Positions 1 to 11,316 of a stretch of 64,000 nt of DNA are shown piece by piece. This DNA comes from Shewanella marinintestina (GTDB lineage: Bacteria > Pseudomonadota > Gammaproteobacteria > Enterobacterales > Shewanellaceae): NCBI RefSeq assembly GCF_023283845.1, contig NZ_JAKILC010000006.1:186001-250000 (forward strand), in the 5' to 3' direction. A model generated the notes under the pieces. The model made no database searches. It saw only the letters and a program-made list of their open reading frames with translations, and was not told the origin of the DNA. Within the stretch, counting starts at the first letter, position 1. Each line of letters begins with the position of its first letter. Made by a program: the position numbers and the translations under genes.

Positions 1-831
1 AACACCAATCTCACGTAGAACCGCTAGCGATGCATTACGCATCAACTGGTATTCTTTATCCGTTAGTGTTTGTGCTGGCGCAACAGTGATTGAGTCACCA
101 GTGTGCACGCCCATTGGGTCGAAGTTTTCGATTGCACAAACAATAATACAGTTATCATTGCGGTCACGGACCACTTCCATCTCGTACTCTTTCCAACCAA
201 TCAAAGATTCGTCGATAAGCAGTTCGTTAGTTGGCGATAACTCAAGACCTTGAGAACAGATATCCTCAAACTCTTCTTTGTTATAAGCGATACCACCGCC
301 GCTGCCCCCCATGGTGAAAGACGGACGGATAATACATGGGAAGCCCACTTGGTCTAATACGCCATAAGCTTCTTCCATTGTGTGAGCAATACCCGCACGT
401 GGACACTCAAGGCCAATTGACTTCATTGCCTTATCAAAACGGCTACGGTCTTCAGCTTTGTCGATTGCATCAGCAGTTGCGCCAATCATATCAACGTTAA
501 ACTCTTTTAGTACGCCGCGGCTTTCAAGCTCAAGTGCACAGTTAAGTGCAGTCTGGCCGCCCATTGTTGGCAAAATCGCGTCAGGACGCTCTTTAGCAAT
601 AATGTTACGTACTACTTCCCAGTGAATTGGTTCGATGTATGTCGCATCGGCCATCTCTGGGTCAGTCATAATAGTTGCAGGGTTAGAGTTAACTAGAATA
701 ACTCGGTAGCCTTCTTCGCGTAGGGCTTTACAGGCTTGGGCGCCTGAGTAGTCGAACTCACAGGCTTGACCAATTACGATTGGTCCAGCACCTAGGATAA
801 GAATACTCTTTATATCTGTACGTTTTGGCAT
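1..831 (-). CDS. carB: Carbamoyl-phosphate synthase large subunit, N-terminal 277 residues (cut by window start)
   Basis: Large subunit of carbamoyl-phosphate synthase. It uses glutamine-derived ammonia, bicarbonate and two ATP to make carbamoyl phosphate for pyrimidine and arginine synthesis in the cytoplasm. The visible part starts [20 protein letters not shown] and carries the first ATP-grasp (carboxyphosphate) half, including the [10 protein letters not shown] and [10 protein letters not shown] segments and the glycine-rich [13 protein letters not shown] loop. The ATG is at 829-831, 28 bp downstream of the carA stop, so the two form one operon. The rest of the roughly 1070-residue protein lies outside the window. 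Confidence 0.97.
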   Translation of the reverse strand, partial: MPKRTDIKSILILGAGPIVIGQACEFDYSGAQACKALREEGYRVILVNSNPATIMTDPEMADATYIEPIHWEVVRNIIAKERPDAILPTMGGQTALNCALELESRGVLKEFNVDMIGATADAIDKAEDRSRFDKAMKSIGLECPRAGIAHTMEEAYGVLDQVGFPCIIRPSFTMGGSGGGIAYNKEEFEDICSQGLELSPTNELLIDESLIGWKEYEMEVVRDRNDNCIIVCAIENFDPMGVHTGDSITVAPAQTLTDKEYQLMRNASLAVLREIGV

Positions 832-859
832 TGCTTAAATCTTCTCCCGGATGAAGTTA

Positions 860-2005
860 CTACTTGGCGTTTTTACGGTACAACTCAATCAAATCGATGA
901 AGTGATTGAATAACGGCGCAGCATCGTGTGGTCCAGGGCTCGCCTCTGGGTGGCCTTGGAAACTAAATGCAGGCTTATCAGTTAGGTGAATACCTTGCAA
1001 TGAGCCATCAAACAGTGACTTGTGGGTCACTTTAATGTTGGCTGGTAAAGTTGCTTCATCAGCAGCAAAACCGTGGTTTTGGCTGGTGATCATTACATTA
1101 CCTTGCTCGATATTACTCACTGGGTGGTTAGCACCATGGTGACCAAACTTCATTTTCAGTGTTTTAGCACCTGAAGCTAACGCTAATAACTGGTGACCCA
1201 AACAGATACCGAAAACAGGAATGTCTGTTTTTAAGATCTCTTGGATTGCAGCAATAGCGTAATCACATGGCTCTGGGTCGCCAGGACCGTTCGATAGGAA
1301 AACCCCATCAGGATTCATTGCAAGCACTTCGCTCGCAGGAGTTTGTGCAGGTACAACTGTCACATCACAACCGCGGTCAACCAACATACGTAGGATGTTG
1401 CGCTTAACACCATAGTCGTAGGCTACCACTTTATACTTAAGCTCAGCTTCAGGAGTGTCAGATGGCAAACCGCCAACTAAACGCCAGCTACCGCTGCGCC
1501 ATGAGTACGTTTCGTTTGTGGTGACTTCTTTAGCTAAATCCATGCCTTTAAGACCAGGGAAGGCTTTAGCTGCAGCTAGCGCTTTAGCTTCATCTAAATC
1601 ACCAACCATGATACAACCGGCTTGGGCGCCTTTTTCACGTAGGATACGAGTTAATTTACGAGTATCGATATCAGCAATACCAACAACGTTGTTAGCGATC
1701 AAATAATCGCTTAAAGATTGCTGATTTCGAAAGTTACTTGCCACTAATGGCAAGTCTCGAATGATAAGGCCACAAGCATGAACAGAATCAGATTCTGTAT
1801 CTTCTTCATTGGTACCAGTATTACCAATATGTGGATAAGTGAGGGTGACCATTTGACGTGAATATGATGGATCAGTCAAAATTTCTTGGTAACCAGTCAT
1901 TGAAGTGTTAAATACTACTTCACCAACAGACATCCCTTCAGCACCAATTGCAGTGCCAGAAAAAATTGTTCCATCTTCAAGTACGAGTAAGGCAGACTTT
2001 GTCAA
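860..2005 (-). CDS. carA: Carbamoyl-phosphate synthase small subunit (glutaminase)
   Basis: Glutamine amidotransferase subunit that hydrolyses glutamine and channels ammonia to CarB. The N-terminal domain ([16 protein letters not shown]) is followed by a class I amidotransferase domain with the nucleophile motif [12 protein letters not shown] and the His-Glu pair in [12 protein letters not shown] chose a TTG start at 2005, giving 381 residues beginning (M)[12 protein letters not shown] strong GGAGG sits 7 nt upstream and this matches the usual family length near 382. Reading further upstream to 2098 adds a non-homologous extension. It is the first gene of carAB and is separated from dapB by a terminator. 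Confidence 0.96.
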   Translation of the reverse strand: MTKSALLVLEDGTIFSGTAIGAEGMSVGEVVFNTSMTGYQEILTDPSYSRQMVTLTYPHIGNTGTNEEDTESDSVHACGLIIRDLPLVASNFRNQQSLSDYLIANNVVGIADIDTRKLTRILREKGAQAGCIMVGDLDEAKALAAAKAFPGLKGMDLAKEVTTNETYSWRSGSWRLVGGLPSDTPEAELKYKVVAYDYGVKRNILRMLVDRGCDVTVVPAQTPASEVLAMNPDGVFLSNGPGDPEPCDYAIAAIQEILKTDIPVFGICLGHQLLALASGAKTLKMKFGHHGANHPVSNIEQGNVMITSQNHGFAADEATLPANIKVTHKSLFDGSLQGIHLTDKPAFSFQGHPEASPGPHDAAPLFNHFIDLIELYRKNAK

Positions 2006-2173
2006 CGCGACCTCCGGAAAGAGCCAAATCATTGAAATTAATTGTTTTTTATATGTTTTTAAAATACCAACTTTCGCTAAAATGCAAAATTTTGACAAAT
2101 TCCGCCGATTTTATATGTAAAACTCAAGCCTGTCCATAGTACAGATAAGGAATTTGTCAAAAAAATTTTTTAG

Positions 2174-2199
2174 CAAAAAAAAACCGCTAATAGCGGTTT
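2174..2199 (-). terminator. Intrinsic terminator after dapB
   Basis: Read on the minus strand, ACCGCTA-TTA-TAGCGGT-type stem followed by about nine T. It lies just past the dapB stop and separates dapB from carAB. Confidence 0.9.
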
Positions 2200-2206
2200 T
2201 AAATAA

Positions 2207-3043
<837 letters not shown>

Positions 3044-3044
3044 T

Positions 3045-3075
3045 CAAAAAAAAGCCTAAGTATTAACTTAGGCTT
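3045..3075 (-). terminator. Intrinsic terminator after fklB
   Basis: On the minus strand an AAGCCTAAG/CTTAGGCTT stem is followed by a run of eight T. It sits 11 bp past the fklB stop and ahead of dapB. Confidence 0.9.
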
Positions 3076-3085
3076 ATTATCTTTA

Positions 3086-3703
3086 TTAGAGAATATCTAA
3101 TAATTCAACTTCAAATACTAAAGTTGAGTAAGGTGGGATCGCAGCGCCAGCGCCACGCTCACCGTATGCAAGGTGCTGTGGTACGAACAGTCTCCACTTC
3201 GAACCAGTAGGCATAAGTTGTAGTGCTTCAGTCCAACCAGCGATAACGCCTGAAACTGGGAATTCAGCAGGCTCACCACGAGCAACAGAGCTATCGAATA
3301 CGTCACCAGAGATGAAAGTACCGTGGTAGTGAGTACGTACAGTTGAATCATAACCAGGCTTGTCGCCATTACCTTCAGTGATGATTTCGTACTGTAGACC
3401 AGACTCTAGCGTTACAACGCCTTCGCGAGCACCGTTGTCAGCAAGGTACTTATCACCTTCTTCTGACGCAGCAGCTGCAGCAGCTTCTTGAACTTTCTGG
3501 ATACGTTGGCTGATTTCAGTGAATGCAATTTGCATATCTTGCATAGATACAACGCTTTCTTTACCTTCGAATGCGTCAGATAGACCCAATTGAACAGCAG
3601 AAATATCGATACCTTCAAACGAGTTAGCGGCTAGTTGCTCACCTAGTTGACGACCAACACCGTAGCTTGCTTGACCTTCAATTGTACTGAACTTATCAGA
3701 CAT
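3086..3703 (-). CDS. fklB: FKBP-type peptidyl-prolyl cis-trans isomerase, FKBP22 type
   Basis: Proline isomerase and chaperone. At 205 residues it matches the FklB (FKBP22) layout. An N-terminal helical dimerisation domain (about 1-85, with GVGRQLGEQLAAN) is joined by a long Ala-rich helix to a C-terminal FKBP domain (about 95-205). The FKBP domain contains VRTHYHGTF, GEPAEFPVSGVIAGWTEAL, WRLFVPQHLAYGERG and TLVFEVELLDI. No signal peptide is visible, so I infer a cytoplasmic location. It is a single gene with its own terminator. FkpA is less likely because there is no export signal. Confidence 0.93.
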   Translation of the reverse strand: MSDKFSTIEGQASYGVGRQLGEQLAANSFEGIDISAVQLGLSDAFEGKESVVSMQDMQIAFTEISQRIQKVQEAAAAAASEEGDKYLADNGAREGVVTLESGLQYEIITEGNGDKPGYDSTVRTHYHGTFISGDVFDSSVARGEPAEFPVSGVIAGWTEALQLMPTGSKWRLFVPQHLAYGERGAGAAIPPYSTLVFEVELLDIL

Positions 3704-3785
3704 AATGATTGTACTCTCAATGATTCAATGAATTTTCGCGCCGAACTTTACCATAATTTCTGTGATATTGCCCTAAAAACTGTAG

Positions 3786-4586
3786 CTATTTTGGTCTTTG
3801 ACAAGTATTTTTCACACTCAGTTTACTTGCTTGATATAAAGGTTGTGCTTTCGCCTGCATTTGCTGCAATTGTGCTATACGTTGGCCTTGTGAAGGGTGA
3901 GTGGAAAGCAGCTCAGGCCCCTGCTCGCCGCCAGCTTTTGACATATTCTTCCAAAGCTCGACACTCGCAGCCGGATCAAAGCCTGCTTTTGCCATCAACT
4001 CAACCCCAATAATATCGGCTTCCGATTCTTGGTCGCGACCATAAGGTAAGATGTAACCCACCTGCACACCTAAACCTAATGCAGCCATATACAATTCTTT
4101 ATCGGCAATACCACCAGCGCCTATTGCAATGTCGGCAAGCTGCATACCCGCGCCTGTCATTTGTGCGCGAGAAACCTGTTCATTACTGTGGTTGGCCAAA
4201 ACGTGTGCCACTTCATGACCGATAACGGTAGCCAGTTGATCTTGGTTAATAGCAACATTGAGTAATCCGGTATATACACCGATATGCCCGCCAGGAAGCG
4301 CAAAGGCATTAACTTGCTCCGACTCAAACACCACCACTTCCCAAGGCAAGTTTTGATCCGGCAATGCCTTAGTGATTCTATTAGCCACGCAGTTAACATA
4401 ACTGTTTATTGCTTTATCTTGGCTAGCTGGCTCTTGCTGCTTTATTTGTGCAAAAGAAGAATTACCAAGCTCGCTCATCTGCTGCGATGAAAATAGCAGA
4501 GTTTGTCCACGACCCGAAGGTGATTGAGTGGTAGCACAGCCCGTTAACACCAACAGACTGCTTAGCAGTAATAGTATTGCTTTCAT
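3786..4586 (-). CDS. M48-family metalloprotease lipoprotein (LoiP/YggG-like)
   Basis: Zinc protease of the M48 family, anchored as a lipoprotein. The signal peptide ends in lipobox LTGC, with Cys17 as the lipidated residue. The HEVAH zinc-binding motif is near residue 125 (ATVIGHEVAHVLANHS). The third ligand Glu is expected in the QESEADIIGVELM segment. At 266 residues the size matches E. coli LoiP/YggG. These proteins act on outer-membrane or misfolded envelope proteins. Substrate and any partner cannot be told from the sequence. It appears monocistronic between fklB and dnaJ. Confidence 0.9.
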   Translation of the reverse strand: MKAILLLLSSLLVLTGCATTQSPSGRGQTLLFSSQQMSELGNSSFAQIKQQEPASQDKAINSYVNCVANRITKALPDQNLPWEVVVFESEQVNAFALPGGHIGVYTGLLNVAINQDQLATVIGHEVAHVLANHSNEQVSRAQMTGAGMQLADIAIGAGGIADKELYMAALGLGVQVGYILPYGRDQESEADIIGVELMAKAGFDPAASVELWKNMSKAGGEQGPELLSTHPSQGQRIAQLQQMQAKAQPLYQASKLSVKNTCQRPK

Positions 4587-4631
4587 ATATTGCTAACCTC
4601 TATTTTTTATCTTTTTATCGAATTTCAGATA

Positions 4632-4660
4632 AGAAAAAGCCCCGCGATTGCGAGGCTTAA
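4632..4660 (-). terminator. Intrinsic terminator after dnaJ
   Basis: On the minus strand an AAGCCTCGC/GCGGGGCTT stem with one mismatch runs into TTTTTC, about 25 bp past the dnaJ stop. Confidence 0.85.
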
Positions 4661-4684
4661 ATTATATACTGAACTGAATCAGTT

Positions 4685-5815
4685 TTAGCTATTCAAATCT
4701 TGAAAAAACTTCTTAACACCATCAAAGAAACCTTCAGCCTTTGGGCTATGCTTCTTAGACTGACCAGTTAAGGTGTCTTCAAATTCACGAAGTAACTCTT
4801 TTTGGCGTTCGTTAAGGTTGACTGGAGTTTCCATTACTACCTTACATAGCAAGTCACCCACGGCATGGCTGCGAACTGACTTAACACCCTTACCGCGCAT
4901 ACGGAACATGCGGCCGGTTTGCGTTTCAGCAGGGATCTTAAGATTCACTTTACCATCGAGTGTTGGCACTTCAATCTCGCCGCCTAGGGCTGCCTTGCTG
5001 AACGAGATAGGCACTTCACAATAAAGGTTGTTGCCATCACGCTGGAAGATAGCATGCTCACGTACGCTAACTTGTACGTATAGGTCGCCAGGAGGTGCAC
5101 CGTACTCGCCCGCTTCACCTTCGCCAGATAGACGAATGCGATCGCCAGTATCAACACCAGCAGGGATCTTAACTGAAAGAGTCTTGCTCTTTTCTACGCG
5201 ACCTTCACCATGACACTTGTTACAAGGATCTTTAATGATCTTGCCACGACCATGACAGGTAGGACAGGCTTGCTGCACCGCGAAGAAACCTTGACGCATC
5301 TGCACTTGGCCTTGACCATGACAGGTACCACAAGTGGTTGGCGAAGAGCCTTTCTTAGCGCCGCTACCGTCACAAGTATCACAAGCTGCAAGAGTAGGAA
5401 TACGTAGTTCTTTAGTTAAGCCGCGAACAGCTTCTTCTAAAGATAACTCTAGGTTGTAACGTAAGTCACTACCGCGAGCTGCTTGACGCTGACCACCGCG
5501 GCGTCCGCCACCGAAAATATCGCCAAACACATCGCCGAATACATCGCCGAAATCAGCACTGCCGCCGTAACCACCGCCACCACGATTAGGATCAACGCCT
5601 GCATGACCAAACTGATCATAAGCCGCTTTCTTATCGCTATCGGTTAGGATTTCATAAGCTTCTTTAACTTCTTTAAAGTTAGCTTCCGCTTCCTTGTCAC
5701 CCGGGTTACGGTCTGGGTGAAATTTCATTGCTAAACGCTTATAAGCTTTCTTAATTTCGCGTTCGCTAGTGTCACGTCCGACACCTAATACTTCGTAATA
5801 ATCGCGCTTTGACAT
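4685..5815 (-). CDS. dnaJ: Chaperone protein DnaJ (Hsp40)
   Basis: Co-chaperone that delivers substrates to DnaK and stimulates its ATPase. Domain order is complete. The J domain (1-70) has the HPD motif in [10 protein letters not shown] Gly/Phe-rich linker follows (about 75-110, [17 protein letters not shown]). The zinc-finger domain has four CxxCxGxG-type repeats ([32 protein letters not shown]). The C-terminal substrate-binding domains complete it. Length 376 matches E. coli DnaJ. It follows dnaK by 89 bp on the same strand and is presumably co-transcribed from the heat-shock promoter. Confidence 0.98.
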   Translation of the reverse strand: MSKRDYYEVLGVGRDTSEREIKKAYKRLAMKFHPDRNPGDKEAEANFKEVKEAYEILTDSDKKAAYDQFGHAGVDPNRGGGGYGGSADFGDVFGDVFGDIFGGGRRGGQRQAARGSDLRYNLELSLEEAVRGLTKELRIPTLAACDTCDGSGAKKGSSPTTCGTCHGQGQVQMRQGFFAVQQACPTCHGRGKIIKDPCNKCHGEGRVEKSKTLSVKIPAGVDTGDRIRLSGEGEAGEYGAPPGDLYVQVSVREHAIFQRDGNNLYCEVPISFSKAALGGEIEVPTLDGKVNLKIPAETQTGRMFRMRGKGVKSVRSHAVGDLLCKVVMETPVNLNERQKELLREFEDTLTGQSKKHSPKAEGFFDGVKKFFQDLNS

Positions 5816-5847
5816 AGTGTTTTATTTTCTTTGCTAAAGTTGCACAA

Positions 5848-5877
5848 ACGGGCGTTAGAGTTTCCTCATAACGCCCG
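5848..5877 (-). promoter_or_regulatory. Stem-loop between dnaK and dnaJ
   Basis: A near-perfect inverted repeat (CGGGCGTTA...TAACGCCCG with an inner GAG/CTC extension) fills much of the 89-bp dnaK-dnaJ gap. It is followed on the minus strand only by TTTGTG, so it is not a full terminator. It could be a partial terminator or processing/stability hairpin that sets the DnaK:DnaJ ratio (inference). Confidence 0.6.
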
Positions 5878-5904
5878 CTACAATAATTTAGGGATTACCC
5901 GTCA

Positions 5905-7821
5905 TTATTTTTTGTCGTCTTTAACTTCTTCAAACTCAGCGTCAACTACGTCATCATCTTGCTTAGCAGCTTGTGCTTCACCTTCTGGTTGACCTTGCTG
6001 TGCTTGCGCTTTAGCTTGAGCGATTTCCATTAACTTAGCAGACGCTTCCATTAGCTCTTGAGTAGACTTTTCAATCGCTTCTTTGTCACTACCTTTAACA
6101 GCAGTTTCAACGTTAGCCATTGCCGCTTCAATCTTCTCTTTTTCGTCAGCTGGCAGTGCTTCGCCCGCTTCTTCGATTTGCTTCTTAGTGCCGTGAACCA
6201 TGCCATCAGCTTGGTTACGCGCTTGAACTAGCTCTTCGAACTTAGCATCTTCGTCAGCGTGTGCTTCAGCATCACGAACCATAGCTTCAACTTCTTCATC
6301 ACTTAGACCTGAAGAGGCTTTAATGGTGATGTTTTGTGCTTTACCAGTCTTCTTGTCTGTAGCAGATACATGCAAGATACCGTCAGCATCGATGTCGAAA
6401 GCCACTTCAATTTGTGGCATGCCACGTGGAGCTGCTTCGATACCTTCTAGGTTGAATTGACCTAGAGACTTGTTACCGCTTGATTGCTTACGCTCACCTT
6501 GAAGTACGTGAATTGTCACAGCACTTTGGTTGTCGTCAGCAGTCGAGAAAGTTTGTGAAGCTTTAGTCGGGATAGTGGTGTTCTTCTCGATAAGCTTAGT
6601 CATTACGCTACCCATAGTCTCAATACCTAGAGATAGTGGAGTAACGTCTAGTAGCAATACGTCTTTAACGTCGCCAGATAGTACGCCCGCTTGAACCGCA
6701 GCACCGATAGCAACCGCTTCGTCTGGGTTAACGTCTTGACGTAGTTCTTTACCGAAGAAAGCAGAAACTTCTTCACGTACTTTAGGCATACGAGTCTGAC
6801 CACCAACAAGGATAACTTCGTTGATATCTGAAACAGATAGGTCAGCATCAGCTAGAGCAACTTTTAGCGGCTCTAAAGAACGCTTGATTAAGTCTTCAAC
6901 TAGTGACTCAAGTTTTGCACGAGTGATTTTTACCACTAAGTGCTTAGGACCTGTTGCATCAGCAGTGATGTAAGGCAGGTTAACTTCAGTTTGGCTTGTG
7001 CTTGATAGTTCGATCTTAGCTTTTTCAGCTGCTTCTTTTAGACGCTGCATCGCTAGTGGATCGTTACGTAGGTCAAGACCTTGCTCTTTTTTGAACTCGT
7101 CAGCAAGATACTTAATCATACGGTTATCAAAATCTTCACCACCCAAGTGAGTGTCACCGTTTGTAGCAAGTACTTCGAAAGTTTGCTCGCCATCAACGCT
7201 GTCGATTTCGATAATAGAGATATCGAATGTACCACCACCTAAGTCGTATACAGCAACGATGTTGTCGCCTTGCTTCTTATCGATACCGTAAGCTAGTGCA
7301 GCAGCAGTTGGCTCGTTGATAATACGCTTAACTTCAAGACCCGCGATACGGCCCGCATCTTTAGTCGCTTGACGCTGTGAATCGTTAAAGTATGCAGGAA
7401 CAGTAATAACCGCTTCTGTTACTTCTTCACCTAGGAAATCTTCTGCTGTCTTTTTCATCTTCTTCAAGATTTCAGCAGAGATTTGTGGTGGAGCCATTTT
7501 CTTGCCTTGAGCTTCAACCCATGCGTCGCCGTTATCAGCGCCGATGATTTTGAATGGCATAATATCAACGTCACGTTGAACTTCGTCATCTTTAAAACGA
7601 CGACCAATTAGACGCTTAATAGCAAAAACGGTGTTTGTTGGGTTTGTTACAGCCTGACGCTTTGCTGACTGACCAACTAGAGTTTCATCAGCAGTGTATG
7701 CGATGATTGAGGGTGTAGTACGATCGCCTTCAGCATTCTCCAATACGCGCGCTTTGTCGCCATCTAATACTGCAACACAAGAGTTAGTTGTGCCTAAATC
7801 GATACCAATAATTCTACCCAT
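5905..7821 (-). CDS. dnaK: Chaperone protein DnaK (Hsp70)
   Basis: ATP-dependent Hsp70 chaperone. The start is the ATG at 7821 ([20 protein letters not shown]), giving 638 residues, the same as E. coli DnaK. A strong GGAGGACTCC precedes it, and the open frame extending to 7911 is untranslated leader. Visible landmarks are the phosphate-1 loop [38 protein letters not shown], the linker [15 protein letters not shown], and the C-terminal acidic tail ending EEVKDDKK. Transcription is from the sigma-32 promoter at 7871-7899. Confidence 0.98.
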   Translation of the reverse strand: MGRIIGIDLGTTNSCVAVLDGDKARVLENAEGDRTTPSIIAYTADETLVGQSAKRQAVTNPTNTVFAIKRLIGRRFKDDEVQRDVDIMPFKIIGADNGDAWVEAQGKKMAPPQISAEILKKMKKTAEDFLGEEVTEAVITVPAYFNDSQRQATKDAGRIAGLEVKRIINEPTAAALAYGIDKKQGDNIVAVYDLGGGTFDISIIEIDSVDGEQTFEVLATNGDTHLGGEDFDNRMIKYLADEFKKEQGLDLRNDPLAMQRLKEAAEKAKIELSSTSQTEVNLPYITADATGPKHLVVKITRAKLESLVEDLIKRSLEPLKVALADADLSVSDINEVILVGGQTRMPKVREEVSAFFGKELRQDVNPDEAVAIGAAVQAGVLSGDVKDVLLLDVTPLSLGIETMGSVMTKLIEKNTTIPTKASQTFSTADDNQSAVTIHVLQGERKQSSGNKSLGQFNLEGIEAAPRGMPQIEVAFDIDADGILHVSATDKKTGKAQNITIKASSGLSDEEVEAMVRDAEAHADEDAKFEELVQARNQADGMVHGTKKQIEEAGEALPADEKEKIEAAMANVETAVKGSDKEAIEKSTQELMEASAKLMEIAQAKAQAQQGQPEGEAQAAKQDDDVVDAEFEEVKDDKK

Positions 7822-7870
7822 GGAGTCCTCCGAAAAACTTTTAAAAACTAAATTTGTTATCTGGTTTATG

Positions 7871-7899
7871 AAGTGGGGACTGACCGAATAGTTTTCAAG
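7871..7899 (-). promoter_or_regulatory. Heat-shock (sigma-32) promoter of dnaKJ
   Basis: On the minus strand, CTTGAAA (7899-7893) is followed after 14 nt by CCCCACTT (7878-7871). This closely matches the RpoH consensus CTTGAAA-N13-17-CCCCATNT. It lies about 50-78 bp upstream of the dnaK start codon. Confidence 0.9.
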
Positions 7900-8123
7900 T
7901 CTTTTTGTCACCCTAAATCTTCTCTTAACCCCTATATTGGGACGTTTAGAACGAATACAAGGGAGAAATTTAAAATTTATCTTAAGAGTGCATTAATTTG
8001 ATCTAGGGTGTAGTAAAAAAACCATCAAAAAACGTATAATGGATACAATCTATGAGGTAGCGCATAATCCCGCTTTTAATGGTAATGCGCTTGGTTGTTA
8101 TCTCGCTGTAAGAGAAGTAAACA

Positions 8124-9038
8124 TTGAAATCATCCCATCAAGCTTATGTATTTGGCATTGGCGCTATATTCTTGTGGTCAACTGTTGCGACCGCATTTAA
8201 GTTAGCCCTTGCTCATTACACGCCACTGCAACTGGTTTTTGTTGCTGTCGCGACTTCTATTGTCGCGCTCGGTACCATTTTGGTTGCACAAAAGAAGTTG
8301 CCGTTAATCAAGCAGCAATTTATTGCTCGCCCATGGTTTTATCTACAAACTGGCTTACTTAACCCATTTTTGTATTATCTGGTGTTATTTAAAGCCTATG
8401 ACTTATTACCTGCCCAACAAGCATTATCACTCAATTACACTTGGGCAATTTTATTGCCGCTGTTGTCTGTACCTATACTCGGACAAAAGTTACGTAAAAG
8501 CGATATCACTGCAGCGCTTGTTGCTTACTGTGGGGTATTTTTTATCGCCACTAAAGGCAACATAAGTGGGTTTCAGTTTGAAAGTATGACAGGGGTGGTT
8601 CTGGCATTAACCAGTACCCTGCTTTGGTCTCTCTATTGGATAGTGAACACTAAGGACAAGGGCGACCCAGTTGTCAGCCTATTACTAAGCTTTTTAGTTG
8701 GCTTACCTTTTATCGTTGTTGCACTCCTAATGACTCAGTCGATGCCTAGCTTAGATATGAAAGCATTATTTGCAGGCGTATACGTTGGCTTGTTCGAAAT
8801 GGGTGTGACCTTTGTGCTTTGGCTAATTGCACTAAAGAAAGCAGAGCGTACAGCAAGTATCAGTACGCTGGTGTTTATCACCCCTGTGATGTCGATTGGT
8901 TTTATTGCTTGGATTTTACAAGAGAGCATTGAAAAGTCGACCTACATTGGCTTGGGACTAATCATCTTTGCTTTAGTACTACAACAAATATTGCCTAAAA
9001 TTGGCCAATGGCGAACTAAAAAACGGATTTCTGTTTAG
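8124..9038 (+). CDS. EamA/DMT-family membrane transporter
   Basis: Ten-segment inner-membrane protein of the drug/metabolite transporter superfamily, 304 residues. It has two EamA repeats: about 7-140 with FGIGAIFLWSTVATAFKLAL, and about 155-295 with GVVLALTSTLLWSLYWIV. The C-terminal tail is basic (KIGQWRTKKRISV). The start is TTG at 8124 with an AGAGAAG element 8 nt upstream. No ATG lies ahead of the first membrane segment. A TATAAT hexamer is present near 8035. The substrate cannot be deduced; relatives export amino acids or metabolites. It is divergent from dnaK and ends in its own terminator. Confidence 0.85.
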   Translation: MKSSHQAYVFGIGAIFLWSTVATAFKLALAHYTPLQLVFVAVATSIVALGTILVAQKKLPLIKQQFIARPWFYLQTGLLNPFLYYLVLFKAYDLLPAQQALSLNYTWAILLPLLSVPILGQKLRKSDITAALVAYCGVFFIATKGNISGFQFESMTGVVLALTSTLLWSLYWIVNTKDKGDPVVSLLLSFLVGLPFIVVALLMTQSMPSLDMKALFAGVYVGLFEMGVTFVLWLIALKKAERTASISTLVFITPVMSIGFIAWILQESIEKSTYIGLGLIIFALVLQQILPKIGQWRTKKRISV

Positions 9039-9115
9039 TACTCGCCTACATAGTTTGTCGCTATAAACAATAGCTACGGCCTATAAATAAAGAGCAGCAA
9101 GCCAGTCATCTAAAC

Positions 9116-9139
9116 AGTCGGCCAATGGCCGACTTTTTT
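9116..9139 (+). terminator. Intrinsic terminator after the EamA gene
   Basis: Perfect AGTCGGCC-AAT-GGCCGACT stem followed by TTTTTT on the plus strand, 78 bp past the stop codon. Confidence 0.92.
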
Positions 9140-9144
9140 GTTTA

Positions 9145-9393
9145 TAGCGGTGTAAGCGATTAACTGACACCACTTACCTTTTCACCTTACCTCTACTAGG
9201 CTTAAACCGGTATTGCACATTAACTACCTTTTCTCCAATTAAGGAATCTATAGGCTCAGCTCCAAATACTAAGCTCTACTATCACCCAATACAGTTCAAT
9301 CTTAACGGCCTCCACCAGATTGATAAAAGAGACAAAGTAAACATCGAAGAACGTACTTTGAATGTAATAGCACCATTCAAAAACATCGACTAA
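9145..9393 (+). pseudogene. Possible gene remnant (open frame without a start)
   Basis: The 9040-9580 gap holds no intact gene. One plus-strand frame stays open for about 80 codons, ending in TAA near 9393. Its second half reads like real protein (for example TKLYYHPIQFNLNGLHQIDK and IEERTLNVIAPFKNID). There is no credible start codon or ribosome binding site, and I do not recognise the family. It could be the tail of a decayed gene or a chance open frame. Confidence 0.25.
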
Positions 9394-9580
9394 GCACAAG
9401 GAAATGTAAGTTTAAGCCAAGGTACAGAGCTGCAGGGATGAGACTTTTTAATTGAATAAGCCATTTTAAGCGTAAAATGTTATTTAACTGCAACTTAGGT
9501 ACCTTTTATCAGGTTCTATTTGTAAAACAGTCCTAGCTCAGGTACAAAGTAACAATTGCGTAACAAAATGGATATTCGTT

Positions 9581-9889
9581 ATGTATTACAAATATATGGA
9601 TGCAGTAAAAATATTTAAACGACAAAAGCTCATTCGCTTTATTAGATTGAGCTCTATGCTATTTGCAGTAGCAATGCTAATAAATGAACTTAGACAAGGC
9701 CGCACCTATACTTGGTACTTTGCATTTTTGTACTGCTTTTTCCTAATCCCCTCTCTTTACTTTACCGACGACGTGTTTTATCGGCGATTTTTCCATATGC
9801 GGGACTTTATCAACCCATTTAGGATGTATACCAGCGTCATGGCCATTATCTACTTTGTACTGTACGTGCATCAGGTATTATTTCCCTGA
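9581..9889 (+). CDS. Small inner-membrane protein of unknown function
   Basis: A 102-residue protein with three probable membrane segments: about 20-37 (FIRLSSMLFAVAMLI), 45-62 (YTWYFAFLYCFFLIPSLYF) and 83-100 (YTSVMAIIYFVLYVHQVLF). The loops are rich in Arg/Lys, and the basic N-terminus suggests it faces the cytoplasm. I do not recognise the family. The start is uncertain: ATG at 9581 has only a weak upstream GGATAT, and a second ATG lies at 9596. A terminator-like hairpin shared with proA follows about 115 bp downstream. Confidence 0.55.
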   Translation: MYYKYMDAVKIFKRQKLIRFIRLSSMLFAVAMLINELRQGRTYTWYFAFLYCFFLIPSLYFTDDVFYRRFFHMRDFINPFRMYTSVMAIIYFVLYVHQVLFP

Positions 9890-10003
9890 TAAATAACTTT
9901 GTTAATGTTTTGCCGTATTACATTATTAAGATCCAGCTATATGCTTAAGTCATTTACGCTTTTTGAGTAACCACGTGTATTGCGACTAAAAATTTTAGCC
10001 AAT

Positions 10004-10031
10004 AAAAAAGTCGCAATATGCGACTTTTTTA
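10004..10031. terminator. Bidirectional terminator between the small membrane gene and proA
   Basis: AAAAAAGTCGCA-ATA-TGCGACTTTTTT is a perfect 12-bp inverted repeat with A and T tracts, so it can act on both strands between convergent genes. Confidence 0.92.
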
Positions 10032-10050
10032 TTGTTCATAACAAGCAAGG

Positions 10051-11316
10051 TTAACGAACCGTGTAATCGCCCCACGCCAACCATTTATAGGTTGTTAGCG
10101 CTTCTAATCCCATAGGGCCGCGGGCATGCAGCTTCTGAGTACTAACAGCCACTTCAGCGCCTAAGCCAAACTCGCCGCCATCGGTAAAGCGAGTACTTGC
10201 ATTAACATAAACAGCAGCGGAATCGATTGCATTAAGGAAGTCACTAGCAGTGTGAATGTTGTCGGTTAAAATAGATTCAGAATGACCACTAGAGAAAGTA
10301 CGAATATGCTCAACGGCGCCATCTAGAGCTGCAACCACTTTAATGCCCAATGTTAGTGACAGCCACTCAGTTGCAAATGTTTCTTCATTAGCAGCGTTAA
10401 CTTCAATGCCTGCACTATTAAGCAAAGCCTGAGTTTGCTCACAGCCATAAAACTGCACGCCTAAACCACTTAAGTGTTTAGCAAGTGCCGGAATAAACTC
10501 TGCAGCTAAACTTTGGTGGATTAGCACGGTATCCAACGCATTACACACTGTTGGACGTTGCACTTTGGCGTTCTCTATAACCGCAATGGCTTTTTCAAGA
10601 TTCGCCTCAGCATCTACATAGATATGACAAATACCAATTCCGCCCAAGATCACTGGAATAGTGGCTTGCTCAGCACATAAACGCTGCAGGTTTTGTCCAC
10701 CGCGTGGCACAATCATATCCACGTACTTATCTAGCTTTAATAAACCTGACACTAAGCTTCTATCTGGGTTATCAATCAACTGTACGCAATCTTCAGGTAA
10801 GCCCTGCTCAACCATCGCTGAGCGGATAACTTTACATAACGCCTTGTTAGACGCTAACGTCTCTTTACCGCCACGCAAGATCACCGCATTACCGGTTTTT
10901 AGTGCCAGTACGGCAATATCAACCGTCACATTCGGGCGCGCTTCATAAATAACCCCAATAACCCCAAGTGGCACACGGCGACGTGATAAACGTAAACCGT
11001 TATCCAATAAGCGACTATCAATTTCACTACCAACAGGATCGGTAAGCCCAATCACATTGTCGATATCGCCAATCACGCCCATAAGTCTGCTTTCATCAAG
11101 CAGCAAACGGTCTATCATGGCATCGGATAGGCCATTTTCTTTTGCATTAGCAACGTCTTGCTGATTTGCGCTAACGATTTCAGCTTTTGCATCTGTTAAT
11201 TTTGCCGCAATACAGCGTAATAATGCAGACTTTTGCTGACCAGATAAATTAGCTAAGGCATAACTTGCTTGCTTAGCGTTTTGGCCTAAAGCCGTTAAGT
11301 ATTCGTTGTTGTTCAT
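10051..11316 (-). CDS. proA: Gamma-glutamyl phosphate reductase
   Basis: Second enzyme of proline synthesis. It reduces gamma-glutamyl phosphate to glutamate semialdehyde with NADPH. At 421 residues it has an aldehyde-dehydrogenase-like fold. The catalytic Cys is in [15 protein letters not shown], and [20 protein letters not shown] and [19 protein letters not shown] are typical ProA segments. Its start overlaps the end of proB by 4 bp, so translation is probably coupled and the two enzymes made in step, as expected for a channelled, labile intermediate. Confidence 0.97.
   Translation of the reverse strand: MNNNEYLTALGQNAKQASYALANLSGQQKSALLRCIAAKLTDAKAEIVSANQQDVANAKENGLSDAMIDRLLLDESRLMGVIGDIDNVIGLTDPVGSEIDSRLLDNGLRLSRRRVPLGVIGVIYEARPNVTVDIAVLALKTGNAVILRGGKETLASNKALCKVIRSAMVEQGLPEDCVQLIDNPDRSLVSGLLKLDKYVDMIVPRGGQNLQRLCAEQATIPVILGGIGICHIYVDAEANLEKAIAVIENAKVQRPTVCNALDTVLIHQSLAAEFIPALAKHLSGLGVQFYGCEQTQALLNSAGIEVNAANEETFATEWLSLTLGIKVVAALDGAVEHIRTFSSGHSESILTDNIHTASDFLNAIDSAAVYVNASTRFTDGGEFGLGAEVAVSTQKLHARGPMGLEALTTYKWLAWGDYTVR

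Noticed and set aside
2006..2160. ArgR or pyrimidine-responsive site upstream of carA
   Set aside because: Such control is expected from other gammaproteobacteria, but I could not find a convincing TGAATNNNNATTCA-type pair here.
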